Shown piece by piece: positions 17,533 to 26,331 of a DNA stretch of 64,000 nucleotides (position 1 is its first letter; each line of letters opens with the position of its first letter). The position numbers were made by a program, and so were the translations under genes. The stretch is from Burkholderiales bacterium. Its GTDB lineage: Bacteria > Pseudomonadota > Gammaproteobacteria > Burkholderiales > Burkholderiaceae_C. The stretch covers positions 41,112 to 105,111 of the forward strand of contig JADJCH010000030.1 of the NCBI GenBank assembly GCA_016703325.1, given 5' to 3'. The notes beneath the pieces are model-generated. The model worked only from the letters and a program-made list of their open reading frames with translations, made no database searches and was not told the origin of the DNA.

Positions 17533-19733
17533 CAGAAGTCGATTGCGGCGTTGATGCCGGCGATGAGGTTGCGGCCGGCCGCTGGGGCGAAGTAGCGGCC
17601 GTTGGCGTCGTTGACCAGCACGCCGCCGACGTAGCGCCGGTCGGTGAGGTTTTCGATGCGCACGAATTCCCTCAGCTCGACGCGGCCGAGCTGCTGGGCG
17701 AAGCCGCCGCGCCAGTTGACCACCGCGTAGCCGGCGGCCGCGTCGCCGTTGACGTCGTTGACGTAGACGCGGCTGCTGGCGCGCGCCTCGACGGCGGTGT
17801 CGAAGCCGCTGGCGTGGTGGCGCCAGGCCAGCTCGGCGTAGAGTGTGTCGCGCGGCGTGCCGGGCAGCTGGTTGCCGGCCTGGATCGTCGTGCCGGCGGA
17901 GGTCCGATGGCTGTCGGCGAAGGTGGCGTCGAGCCGGCTGTACGACAGGATGGCCTGCAGCTGCGGCAGTGGCCGGCCGTCGATCGACAGTTCCAGGCCG
18001 CGGCGCTGGGTGCGCCCGGCGTTGGCGTACACGCTGCGGCCGAAGGCCGAGGCGTCGACCACGATCTCGCGTTCGGTGCGCACCTCGAAGAGCGCGAGGT
18101 TGATCCGCGTGCTGCGGCCCACCAGGGCCTTCACGCCGGTTTCGACGTTGCGGCTGGTCGAGGGCTGCAGGCCGAAGTTCAGGCCGCTCGCGCCGCCGGC
18201 CCGGTAGGCCAGCTCGATGAAGGTCGGCGTCTCGAAGCCCTTGCCGGCGTTGGCGTACAGGTTCACCGTCGGGCTCAGGTGGTACACCGCGCCCAGCACC
18301 GGGCTGGTGTTGCGGTAGGTGACGCCGCCGCTGTCGTCCGGGTTGCCCACGCCGGTCGTGCGGATGTAGCGGTCGTCGTTGCGGAAGGTGATCCGGCTGT
18401 GGCGCAGCCCGCCGCTGAGGATCCAGTCTGCCCCGACCTTCCACTCGGCCTGCAGGTACTGGTCGAAGTTGCGGACGATGTTGTCCTCGTCGCGGCGCAG
18501 CACGCCGATCGTGCCGGCGTTGTTCTCGTAGCCGGTGCGAACGTCCTTCATGAACTCGTAATCCATGCCCAGCGTCAGCGTCAGCGCGCCGGTGGGCGTA
18601 TCGGCCTGGTGCGTCCAGCGCAGGTCGCTGCCGTGGAAGTCGCGGTCAATGGCGCTGATCCCGCCCGAGCCCTTGATCACCTCGGCCGTGTTCAGCGGGA
18701 TCGACAGTCGGCCCAGCGTCTTGCGCACGCCGGTCCAGACCACGCCGCGCAGCGTGTCCCGGGCGCCCAGCCGGTGCTCGATGTTCAGGCCGCCCTGGGT
18801 CTGCGACTTGCTGCCGCCGGTGTCCTGCGTGATCGAGTTGGCCGGAGTCTGGCGCGGGTCGGCGGTCATCTGTGCACGGTTCAGACCCTGTGGATCCTGG
18901 TTGTAGGGCTGGTCCAGTGCGTTCAGCACCAGCGTCGCCTTGCTGCCTTCGGCGAGGTTCCAGCTCAGCTTGGCGTTGGCGTGGTCGCGCCGGGCGGCGC
19001 TGTGCTCGCGGTAACCCCCGCTCTGGTAGCGCGAGACGTCGACGAGGTAGCCCAGGCCCGCCTGGCGGCCCTCGGCACCGACGCCCACGCGCCAGGTGTC
19101 GTACGAGCCCGCGTAGGTGCCGCCGGTGAGGCGCGGCTCGCCTTCACCGTCGCGCGTGAAGATCTGGATCACGCCGCCCGATGAGTTGCCGAACAGGGCC
19201 GAGAAGGGGCCGCGCATCACCTCCATGCGCGCGGCCGAGCTCAGGCTGAAGGTGCCCATCTGGCCCTGGCCGTCGGGCATCGACTGGGGGATGCCGTCGG
19301 CATACAGCCGGATGCCGCGCACGCCGAAGGCCGAGCGGGCGCCGAAGCCGCGCGAGGACACCTGCTGGTCCGACGAGAAGCGGTACTGGTTGGGCGCCAC
19401 GATACCGGGCACCCGCTGCAGGCTCTCGGCGGCATTGACCATCATCTGGCCGTTGCGCATCGCCTCGCCATCCACGACGTCGATCGATACCGGCAGGTCG
19501 AAGCTCGACTGCTCGATGCGCGTCGCGGTGATGACCACCGCCGACAACGGCAACACCTCCCGGGTGGCCTCCTCTGCAAAGGCGGGCGCGGTCGCCGCGG
19601 CGGTGAGCATCGCCAGCACGACGCTGTCCAGCGTGTCACGCCGGCGTGCGAACGGCGCGAGCTGCCTGTTCGTGGTCGCCCCTGTCCCTCCTGCGGCCGG
19701 CCCGTGCGCCGGCATCCCCTCGTCAACAGCCAC
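17532..19733 (-). CDS. pqqU: TonB-dependent outer-membrane receptor, PqqU/YncD-like (predicted PQQ importer)
   Basis: Up to 733 residues from ATG 19733; the signal peptide is probably the hydrophobic segment ending TAPAFAEE, so a later start is possible. A plug domain (SSRGFGARSAFGVRGIRLYA, MPDGQGQ, RGPFSALFGNSSGG) precedes a 22-strand-type barrel that ends in the canonical C-terminal Phe. From memory, plug and barrel segments such as GKGFETPT and EIVVDASAFGR match E. coli YncD, shown to be a high-affinity PQQ receptor and renamed PqqU. Its stop codon overlaps the start of the PQQ dehydrogenase gene, which supports PQQ as cargo. An energising TonB/ExbBD set is not in the window. Confidence 0.85.
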   Translation of the reverse strand: MAVDEGMPAHGPAAGGTGATTNRQLAPFARRRDTLDSVVLAMLTAAATAPAFAEEATREVLPLSAVVITATRIEQSSFDLPVSIDVVDGEAMRNGQMMVNAAESLQRVPGIVAPNQYRFSSDQQVSSRGFGARSAFGVRGIRLYADGIPQSMPDGQGQMGTFSLSSAARMEVMRGPFSALFGNSSGGVIQIFTRDGEGEPRLTGGTYAGSYDTWRVGVGAEGRQAGLGYLVDVSRYQSGGYREHSAARRDHANAKLSWNLAEGSKATLVLNALDQPYNQDPQGLNRAQMTADPRQTPANSITQDTGGSKSQTQGGLNIEHRLGARDTLRGVVWTGVRKTLGRLSIPLNTAEVIKGSGGISAIDRDFHGSDLRWTHQADTPTGALTLTLGMDYEFMKDVRTGYENNAGTIGVLRRDEDNIVRNFDQYLQAEWKVGADWILSGGLRHSRITFRNDDRYIRTTGVGNPDDSGGVTYRNTSPVLGAVYHLSPTVNLYANAGKGFETPTFIELAYRAGGASGLNFGLQPSTSRNVETGVKALVGRSTRINLALFEVRTEREIVVDASAFGRSVYANAGRTQRRGLELSIDGRPLPQLQAILSYSRLDATFADSHRTSAGTTIQAGNQLPGTPRDTLYAELAWRHHASGFDTAVEARASSRVYVNDVNGDAAAGYAVVNWRGGFAQQLGRVELREFVRIENLTDRRYVGGVLVNDANGRYFAPAAGRNLIAGINAAIDF

Positions 19734-20038
19734 CTCGGTACCTCAATGCTGGGTTGCAAACGAGGGGAATTCTTGGGTGCAGACCGTTGCGGCGTCCTGG
19801 CCGGCGCCTTGATTCTCGGCTCGTGATTTTCATGATTCCGTGCAGAGCACAGGTTTGTCATACCAAGTACGAACCAATGCTGCCATGCAGCATGCCTGAA
19901 AGGTATTGCAACAAGAGTTCGATGGTATTGGACGCTTGCGGCCCCCCCCTCCTAAAGTGCGCGGCAAATCACGGGTCGCAGGGCAGCGTCGTCGATGCCC
20001 CAGGCCCCACTCGATCACGACGACAGGAGACACTGACC
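19734..20038. promoter_or_regulatory. Divergent control region between pqqU and the meta-cleavage operon
   Basis: No gene is seen in these 305 bases. The region contains the second LysR operator (19857-19908), an additional GGTATTGGAC word at 19924-19933, and a purine-rich ribosome site AGGAGA at 20025-20030 before the dioxygenase ATG. No sigma-54 site with proper spacing is present on either strand, so sigma-70 transcription with LysR control is the simplest reading. Confidence 0.55.
19857..19908. promoter_or_regulatory. Predicted LysR operator (copy 2, between pqqU and xylE)
   Basis: GTCATACCA at 19857, CATGCCTG at 19891 and GGTATTG at 19902 repeat the three words of the site at 15605 with the same 34- and 45-base offsets. 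The site is 131-182 bases from the dioxygenase ATG and 124-175 bases from the receptor start, so it could serve both directions. Confidence 0.7.
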
Positions 20039-20974
20039 ATGGCATTGACAGGCGTACTGCGCCCCGGGCACATCCAGATCCGCGTGCTGGATCTCGATGA
20101 AGGCGTCCACCATTACCGCGACGTGCTCGGCCTCGAAGAGACGGGCCGCGATGCCTCGGGCCGCGTCTACCTGCGCGGCTGGGACGAGCGCGATCACCAC
20201 AGCATCATCCTGCGCCAGGCCGACCGCGCCGGCATGGACTTCTTCGGCTTCAAGGTCGACAGCGAAGCCACCCTCGCCAAGCTGGAAAGGGACGTTCAGG
20301 CCTGGGGCCTGAAGACCGAGCGCATCCCCGCCGGCGACCTGCTGGAAACCGGCGAGCGCGTGCGCTTCGAGATCCCCAGCGGCCACCAGATCGAGCTGTA
20401 CGCCACCAAAACCTTCGCCGGCTGCGACCGGGGCGAGAAGGATCCGTCGCACTACTCGCCCAAGATGGACAAGGGCATCGCGCCGATGCGCTTTGACCAC
20501 GCGCTGCTCTACGGCCCGAACGTCGACAAGGTGCTGGACCTGTTCACCAATGTGCTGGGCTTCCACCTGGCCGAGTACGTCACCCTGCCCGACACCGACA
20601 TCAAGGGTGCACTCTGGCTGTGCTGCTCGAACAAGGCGCATGACATCGCCTTCGTCGTGCACCCCGAGCCGGGCAAGCTGCACCACGTGTCGTTCTACAT
20701 GGAGTCCGTCGAGCGCGTCTTCCGCGCCGCCGACATCATGGCCGCCAACGACATCAAGGTCGACATCGGCCCGACCCGCCACGGCATCACCCGCGGCGGC
20801 ACGATCTACGCCTGGGATCCGTCGGGCAACCGCTTCGAGACCTACTCCGGCGGCAACAGCACCTACCCCGACCTGCCCCCGATCGCCTGGACCTGGGAAG
20901 GCCTGGGCGAAGGCGGCGGCCTGGACGTGGCGCACCGCAAGCTGCACGAGACCTTCCTGACCGTCGTGACCTGA
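20039..20974 (+). CDS. xylE: Catechol 2,3-dioxygenase (extradiol, XylE type)
   Basis: 311 residues, near the XylE length. Two glyoxalase-fold halves are visible. The iron ligands fall at H154 (RFDHALLYG), H216 (LHHVSFY) and E267 (GNRFETYSGG), agreeing with the two-His-one-Glu triad of XylE. It opens the ring of catechol or a methylcatechol next to the diol with O2, giving 2-hydroxymuconic semialdehyde. It is the first gene of the operon, with a good ribosome site 8 bases before ATG 20039. No ring hydroxylase or XylT-type ferredoxin gene accompanies it here. Confidence 0.95.
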   Translation: MALTGVLRPGHIQIRVLDLDEGVHHYRDVLGLEETGRDASGRVYLRGWDERDHHSIILRQADRAGMDFFGFKVDSEATLAKLERDVQAWGLKTERIPAGDLLETGERVRFEIPSGHQIELYATKTFAGCDRGEKDPSHYSPKMDKGIAPMRFDHALLYGPNVDKVLDLFTNVLGFHLAEYVTLPDTDIKGALWLCCSNKAHDIAFVVHPEPGKLHHVSFYMESVERVFRAADIMAANDIKVDIGPTRHGITRGGTIYAWDPSGNRFETYSGGNSTYPDLPPIAWTWEGLGEGGGLDVAHRKLHETFLTVVT

Positions 20975-20991
20975 GCAACATCGGCTCCTTC

Positions 20992-21007
20992 TTGAGATCC
21001 GTCTCAA
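20992..21007. promoter_or_regulatory. Short perfect inverted repeat after xylE
   Basis: TTGAGA-tccg-TCTCAA is a perfect 6-bp dyad with a 4-base loop in the 157-base gap between the first two operon genes. It has no U-tract and could be an operator or an mRNA-processing hairpin. Nothing else is seen in this gap. Confidence 0.35.
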
Positions 21008-21131
21008 GTTTGTGACGCGGGTGGCCCCGGCAACCACCGCTGACCGGCCAACGGCGCCGCCCGCGTCCTCCTTTTCGACTGCTTTCTCCTGACCGACGCG
21101 GCTTCCCTGCCGCGCCGGGTCGAACGCTGCC

Positions 21132-22595
21132 ATGACCCGCACCATCACCTCCTTCATCGACGGCGCTTTTGTCCCTGCTGACGGCGCTCGCCTGTTCGAC
21201 AAGCGCTCGCCGGTGGACGGCCGCGTCATCGCCCACATCGCCGAAGCCGATGCTGCGCAGGTTGATGCGGCGGTGCAGGCCGCGCGCCGTGCGATGGCCG
21301 GCGAATGGGGTCGCATGCCGATGGAGAAGCGCTGCGCGCTGCTGCATGCGGTGGCCGACGAGATCACCCGCCGCTTCGACGAATTTGTCGCGGCCGAGAT
21401 GGCCGACACCGGCCAGCCCCACCACGTGATGACGCAGGTGTTCATCCCGCGCGGTGCGGCCAACTTCAAGGTCTTTGCCGACGTGGTGAAGAACGTGGCC
21501 ACCGAGAGCTTCCGCATGGACACGCCGGACGGCCGCGGTGCACTGAACTACGCCATCCGCAAGCCCAAGGGCGTGATCGGCGTGGTCTGCCCCTGGAACG
21601 CGCCCTTCCTCCTGATGACCTGGAAACTCGGTCCCGCACTCGCCTGCGGCAACGCCGTGGTCGTCAAACCCAGCGAGGAAACGCCGCTGACCGCCGCGCT
21701 GCTGGGCGAGGTGATGAACAGCGTGGGCATCCCGCCGGGTGTCTACAACGTGGTCAACGGCTTCGGCCCGGGCTCCACCGGCGAGTTCGTCACCCGCCAC
21801 CCGGGTGTGGACGCGATCACCTTCACCGGCGAGACGCGCACCGGCACCGCGATCATGAAGGCCGCGGCCGAGGGCGTGCGCGACGTCTCCTTCGAGCTCG
21901 GCGGCAAGAACGCCGGCATCGTCTTTGCGGACTGCGACTTCGACGCCGCGGTGGACGGCATCTTCCGCTCCGCCTTCCTGAACACCGGGCAGGTCTGCCT
22001 GGGCACCGAACGCGTGTACGTCGAGCGGCCCATCTTCGAGCGCTTCCGCGACGCGCTGAAGGCCAAGGTCGAGGCGGTGCAGTACGGCCGCCCGGAAGAC
22101 CACCACAGCACCTACGGCCCGCTGATCAGCCGCGAGCACCTGCAGAAGGTGCTGGGCTACTACCGCCTGGCGGTGGAGGAAGGCGCCACCGTCGTCACCG
22201 GCGGCGGCGTGCCTACCGTGCCCGCCGAGCTGGCGGAAGGCTGCTGGGTGCAGCCGACGATCTGGACCGGCCTGGCCGACAACGCCCGCGCGGTGCGCGA
22301 GGAGGTCTTCGGCCCCTGCTGCCACCTGCGCCCCTTCGACAGCGAGGACGAGGTGGTGGGCCTGGCCAACGACACCGACTACGGCCTCTCGACCACGATC
22401 TGGACGCAGAACCTGGCGCGTGCGCACCGCCTGGCCGAGCGCATCGAGGTCGGCATCACCTGGATCAACAGCTGGTTCCTGCGCGACCTGCGCACACCGT
22501 TCGGCGGCAGCAAACACAGCGGCATCGGCCGCGAAGGCGGCGTGCACTCGCTGGAGTTTTATACCGAGACCCGCAACGTGTGTGTGAAGCTCTGA
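21132..22595 (+). CDS. xylG: 2-Hydroxymuconic semialdehyde dehydrogenase
   Basis: 487 residues, typical of aldehyde dehydrogenases. Catalytic residues are visible: N156 in PWNAP, E255 in FELGGKN and C289 in GQVCLGTERVYVE, a local sequence characteristic of the XylG/DmpC group. It oxidises 2-hydroxymuconic semialdehyde to 2-hydroxymuconate (4-oxalocrotonate) with NAD+, the entry to the dehydrogenative branch of the meta pathway. It lies 157 bases after xylE on the same strand and is followed after 11 bases by the hydratase gene. Confidence 0.95.
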   Translation: MTRTITSFIDGAFVPADGARLFDKRSPVDGRVIAHIAEADAAQVDAAVQAARRAMAGEWGRMPMEKRCALLHAVADEITRRFDEFVAAEMADTGQPHHVMTQVFIPRGAANFKVFADVVKNVATESFRMDTPDGRGALNYAIRKPKGVIGVVCPWNAPFLLMTWKLGPALACGNAVVVKPSEETPLTAALLGEVMNSVGIPPGVYNVVNGFGPGSTGEFVTRHPGVDAITFTGETRTGTAIMKAAAEGVRDVSFELGGKNAGIVFADCDFDAAVDGIFRSAFLNTGQVCLGTERVYVERPIFERFRDALKAKVEAVQYGRPEDHHSTYGPLISREHLQKVLGYYRLAVEEGATVVTGGGVPTVPAELAEGCWVQPTIWTGLADNARAVREEVFGPCCHLRPFDSEDEVVGLANDTDYGLSTTIWTQNLARAHRLAERIEVGITWINSWFLRDLRTPFGGSKHSGIGREGGVHSLEFYTETRNVCVKL

Positions 22596-22606
22596 AGGCC
22601 TCGTCC

Positions 22607-23416
22607 ATGACACCCGACCTGATCCAGACCTGCGGCGACGAGCTCTACGACGCCTGGCGCGAGCGCCGCGTCGTGACCCCGCTGCTCGAACGCTTTCCCG
22701 ACATCCGCATCGAGGACACCTACGCCATCCAGTCGCGCTACGTGGCGCGGCGCGTGATGGCCGGCGAAACCATCGTCGGCAAGAAGATCGGCGTGACCTC
22801 CAAGCCGGTGCAGGACTTCCTGGGTGTGTACGAGCCGGACTTCGGCCAGCTCACCTCCGGCATGGTCTGCAGCGAGTCCGACGGCATCGACCTGAACGGG
22901 CTGATCCAGCCCAAGGCCGAGGCGGAACTGGCCTTCGTGCTGGAGCGCGACCTGGTCGGCCCCGGCATCACCGCCACCGACGTGATTCGCGCCACCGCCT
23001 GGGTGGCGCCCTGCTTCGAGATCGTGGACAGCCGCATCCGCGACTGGAAGATCAAGATCCAGGACACCGTGGCGGACAACGCCAGCTGCGGCGTCTTCGT
23101 GCTTGGCGACGCCAAGGGCGACCCGAAGAAGCTCGACCTGCAGCTCGCCGGCATGGCGCTGCACCGCAACGGCGAGCTGCACGCCACCAGCGTGGGCGCG
23201 GCCGTGCAGGGCTCGCCCGTCAACGCCGTGGTCTGGCTGGCCAACACGCTGGGGCGGCTGGGCCTGCCCTTCCGCGCCGGCGAGGTGATCCTCTCCGGCT
23301 CGCAGTCGCCGCTGGTGACGGTCACCGGGGGCGACGAGCTGGTCTGCCGCATCGGCGGCCTGGGCACCTGCCGGGCCCGGTTTTTCTCCAGTTCCCATGG
23401 AAAGGCGGCGCTGTGA
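22607..23416 (+). CDS. xylJ: 2-Oxopent-4-enoate (2-hydroxypenta-2,4-dienoate) hydratase
   Basis: 269 residues from ATG 22607, 11 bases after the previous stop. The fold is that of the hydratase/decarboxylase family (VGKKIGVTSKPVQDFLGV, metal-site segment EAELAFVLERDL, PCFEIVDSRI, VADNASCG). DmpE/XylJ hydrate 2-hydroxypentadienoate to 4-hydroxy-2-oxovalerate and form a complex with the decarboxylase. The adjacent gene is the paralogous decarboxylase, starting at GTG inside this gene's stop (GTGA overlap), so the pair is translationally coupled. Assignment to hydratase rather than decarboxylase rests on the cysteine-containing NASCG segment and on gene order. Confidence 0.88.
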   Translation: MTPDLIQTCGDELYDAWRERRVVTPLLERFPDIRIEDTYAIQSRYVARRVMAGETIVGKKIGVTSKPVQDFLGVYEPDFGQLTSGMVCSESDGIDLNGLIQPKAEAELAFVLERDLVGPGITATDVIRATAWVAPCFEIVDSRIRDWKIKIQDTVADNASCGVFVLGDAKGDPKKLDLQLAGMALHRNGELHATSVGAAVQGSPVNAVVWLANTLGRLGLPFRAGEVILSGSQSPLVTVTGGDELVCRIGGLGTCRARFFSSSHGKAAL

Positions 23417-24249
23417 GCACTGAAACCACCACCGCAATCTCCGCAGCCACCGACATGCGCCGCACCCTCGACGCCGCTGCCGTGCAGCAGCTGACCGACC
23501 GCATCGAAGCCGCCCAGACCGGCGCGCGCGCCATCCCCAAGCTCACCGACGACTTCCCTGGCATGACGCTGGGCGACGGCTACGCGGTGCAGCTCGAACT
23601 GCTGCGCCGATGGAAGACCGCTGGACGCCGCCAGGCCGGCTGGAAGGCCGGGCTGACCTCCCAGGCCAAGATGGTGCAGATGGGGGTGACCGTGCCCTCG
23701 ATCGGTTTCCTTCTGGCCGACTTCGCCCGGGCCGAGGGCAGCACCGTGCGCACCGACGATCTGGTACACCCGCGCGTCGAGTGCGAGGTGGCCTTCGTCA
23801 CCAAAGCCGATCTGGCCGGGCCGGACGTGACCCGCGCGCAGGTGCTGGCGGCCACCGACTTCGTCGTGCCGGCCATCGAGGTGATCGACTCGCGCTTCTC
23901 CGGCTTCAAGTTCGACCTGCCCAGCGTGGTGGCGGACAACGGCTCCTCGGCGCGCTACCTGACCGGTGGGCGCGCCCTGCGACCAGACGGGCTGGAGCTG
24001 GACTGCCTCGGCGTGGTGCTGGAGAAGAACGGCGAGCCGGTGGCCATGGGCGCCAGCACCGCGGTGATGGGCCACCCGGCCGACGCGGTGGCGCTGCTGG
24101 TCAAGGTGCTGCACGAACTCGGCGAGGTGCTGCCGGCCGGCAGCTTCGTGATGAGCGGCGGCATCACCGAGGCCATCGCGGTGCAGCCCGGCGACTTCGT
24201 CTGCGCCCGCTTCCAGGACCTCGGCAGCGTTGCTGTGCGTTTCAGCTGA
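23413..24249 (+). CDS. xylI: 2-Oxo-3-hexenedioate decarboxylase (4-oxalocrotonate decarboxylase)
   Basis: 278 residues with a GTG start overlapping the hydratase stop by four bases. It shares the hydratase fold (GWKAGLTSQAKMVQMGV, VECEVAFVTKADL, VPAIEVIDSRF, VADNGSSARY). The NGSS segment and position support the decarboxylase (DmpH/XylI), which removes CO2 from 2-oxo-3-hexenedioate to give 2-hydroxypenta-2,4-dienoate in a channelled complex with the hydratase. Followed after 25 bases by the acetaldehyde dehydrogenase. Confidence 0.9.
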   Translation: MSTETTTAISAATDMRRTLDAAAVQQLTDRIEAAQTGARAIPKLTDDFPGMTLGDGYAVQLELLRRWKTAGRRQAGWKAGLTSQAKMVQMGVTVPSIGFLLADFARAEGSTVRTDDLVHPRVECEVAFVTKADLAGPDVTRAQVLAATDFVVPAIEVIDSRFSGFKFDLPSVVADNGSSARYLTGGRALRPDGLELDCLGVVLEKNGEPVAMGASTAVMGHPADAVALLVKVLHELGEVLPAGSFVMSGGITEAIAVQPGDFVCARFQDLGSVAVRFS

Positions 24250-24274
24250 CGGACTGAACCAAGGAAACCAAGAC

Positions 24275-25216
24275 ATGAGCAAGAAGATCCGCTGCGCCCT
24301 GATCGGCTCCGGCAACATCGGCACCGACCTGATCTACAAGATCCAGCGCAGCCCCGTGCTGGAGCCGGTGTGGATGGTCGGCATCGACCCGAACTCGGAG
24401 GGCCTGCAGCGCGCCCGCGACATGGGCCTGAAGACCACCGCCGAGGGCGTGGACGGCCTGCTGCCGCATGTGCTGGAAGACGGCATCCAGATCGCCTTCG
24501 ACGCCACCAGCGCCTACGTGCATGCCGAGAACTCGCGCAAGCTCAACGAACTGGGCGTGCTGATGATCGACCTGACCCCGGCGGCCATCGGCCCGCTGTG
24601 CGTGCCGCCGGTGAACCTGAAGGAGCATGCAGATCGCGTTGAGATGAACGTCAACATGATCTCCTGCGCCGGCCAGGCCACGATCCCGATCGTCAACGCC
24701 ATCAGCCGAGTGCAGCCGGTGGAGTACGGCGAGATCGTCGCGAGTCTCGCGTCCAAGTCCATCGGCCCGGGCACCCGCGCCAACCTGGACGAGTTCACCT
24801 ACACCACCTCCAACGCCATCGAGCGAGTCGGCGGCGCGAAGAAGGGCAAGGCGCTGGCCATCATCAACCCGGCCGAGCCGCCGATGATCATGCGCAACAC
24901 CATCAACTGCCTCACCGAGACCGAGCCGGACCAGCAGAGGATCATCGACTCGGTGCTGGCGATGATTGAAGAGGTGCAGAAGTACGTGCCGGGCTACCGC
25001 CTGGTCAACGGCCCGCTGTTCGACGGCAAGCGCGTCGCGGTCTTCATGGAAGTGAAGGGCCTGGGCGACTACCTGCCCACCTACGCCGGCAACCTGGACA
25101 TCATGACCGCCGCGGCCTGCCGCACCGCGGAGATGTTCGCCGCGGAAATCCTGGCCGGCACGATCACCCTGAAGCCCGTCGCCGCCGAGTCGGCTGGCGC
25201 TGCAGCTTCCGCCTGA
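24275..25216 (+). CDS. xylQ: Acetaldehyde dehydrogenase (acylating)
   Basis: 313 residues from ATG 24275. The N-terminus carries the NAD-binding GSGNIGTDL, and the catalytic cysteine is in NMISCAGQATIP. DmpF/XylQ/MhpF convert acetaldehyde plus CoA and NAD+ to acetyl-CoA and receive acetaldehyde through a tunnel from the aldolase. The aldolase gene follows after 20 bases, as expected for the bifunctional complex. A short Ala-rich tail (SAGAAASA) is unremarkable. Confidence 0.95.
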   Translation: MSKKIRCALIGSGNIGTDLIYKIQRSPVLEPVWMVGIDPNSEGLQRARDMGLKTTAEGVDGLLPHVLEDGIQIAFDATSAYVHAENSRKLNELGVLMIDLTPAAIGPLCVPPVNLKEHADRVEMNVNMISCAGQATIPIVNAISRVQPVEYGEIVASLASKSIGPGTRANLDEFTYTTSNAIERVGGAKKGKALAIINPAEPPMIMRNTINCLTETEPDQQRIIDSVLAMIEEVQKYVPGYRLVNGPLFDGKRVAVFMEVKGLGDYLPTYAGNLDIMTAAACRTAEMFAAEILAGTITLKPVAAESAGAAASA

Positions 25217-25236
25217 GCCCGAGGGGAGAACCGAAC

Positions 25237-26331
25237 ATGACGACGACGAACGCCTACGACGCCCTCAGCGCGAGCCTCAAGGGCCGCAAGGTGATGCTGC
25301 ACGACATGTGCCTGCGCGACGGCATGCACGCCAAGCGCGAGCAGATCTCGGTGGAGCAGATGGTGCAGGTCGCTACCGCGCTGGACGCGGCCGGCGTGCC
25401 GATGATCCAGGTCAGCCACGGCGCGGGCCTGGGCGGCAACTCGCTGCAGCACGGCTTTGCACTGGCGAAGAACGAGGAGTACCTGCAGGCCGTGACCGCG
25501 GCGGTGAAGCGCACGAAAGTCTCGGTGCTGCTGATCCCGGGCCTGGGCACGATGCGCGAGCTGCAGAGCGCCTGCGACTGCGGCGCGCGCAGCGTGCACG
25601 TGGCCACCCATTGCACCGAGGCGGACACCTCGCCCCAGCACATCGCCTACGCCCGCAAGCTGGGCATGGACACCACCGGCTTCCTGATGATGGCCCACCT
25701 GAACTCTCCCGAAGGGCTGGCACAGCAGGGCAAGCTGATGGAGGGCTACGGCGCGCAGACCATCTACATCACCGACTCGGCCGGCTGGATGCTGCCCGAA
25801 CACGTCACCGCCGCGGTCAGCCGCCTGCGCGAGGTGCTCCAGCCCGAGACCGAGATCGGCTTTCACGGCCACCACAACCTGGGCCTGGGCATCAGCAACT
25901 CCATCGCCGCGATTGCCGCGGGCGCCAGCCGCATCGACGGATCGGTGGGCGGCCTGGGCGCAGGCGCGGGCAACACACCGCTGGAGGTCCTCCTGGCCGT
26001 GTGCGAGCGCATGGGCATTCACACCGGGGTGGACCTGTTCCAGCTGATGGACGTGGCCGAGGACGTGATCCTGCCGCTGATGGCCGAGCGCATCGTGCGC
26101 ATCGACCGGGACTCGCTGACCCTTGGGTTCGCGGGCGTGTATTCCACCTTCCTGCTGCACGCCAAGAAGGCCGAAGCGCGCTTCGGCGTGCCGGCGCGCG
26201 ACATCCTGGTCGAGCTCGGCCGCCGCAAGATGATCGCCGGCCAGGAGGACATGATCGAGGACACCGCGATGACCCTGGCCAAGGAGCGCGGTCTGCTGCA
26301 GGACGTGGTGCGCTCGAAGGCGTCGGCATGA
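25237..26331 (+). CDS. xylK: 4-Hydroxy-2-oxovalerate aldolase
   Basis: 364 residues, a TIM-barrel of the HMGL family with CLRDGMHAKREQ (Arg and Asp of the active site) and the metal-binding FHGHHNLGLGISN. It splits 4-hydroxy-2-oxovalerate into pyruvate and acetaldehyde and pairs with the acylating dehydrogenase upstream. Its TGA overlaps the ATG of the following SDR gene (ATGA), so the SDR belongs to the same operon. Confidence 0.95.
   Translation: MTTTNAYDALSASLKGRKVMLHDMCLRDGMHAKREQISVEQMVQVATALDAAGVPMIQVSHGAGLGGNSLQHGFALAKNEEYLQAVTAAVKRTKVSVLLIPGLGTMRELQSACDCGARSVHVATHCTEADTSPQHIAYARKLGMDTTGFLMMAHLNSPEGLAQQGKLMEGYGAQTIYITDSAGWMLPEHVTAAVSRLREVLQPETEIGFHGHHNLGLGISNSIAAIAAGASRIDGSVGGLGAGAGNTPLEVLLAVCERMGIHTGVDLFQLMDVAEDVILPLMAERIVRIDRDSLTLGFAGVYSTFLLHAKKAEARFGVPARDILVELGRRKMIAGQEDMIEDTAMTLAKERGLLQDVVRSKASA

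Noticed and set aside
19914..19945. GGTATTGGACGCTTGC upstream of xylE looks like a sigma-54 promoter.
   Set aside because: The GG-to-GC distance is two bases too long, and no better-spaced site exists in the region.
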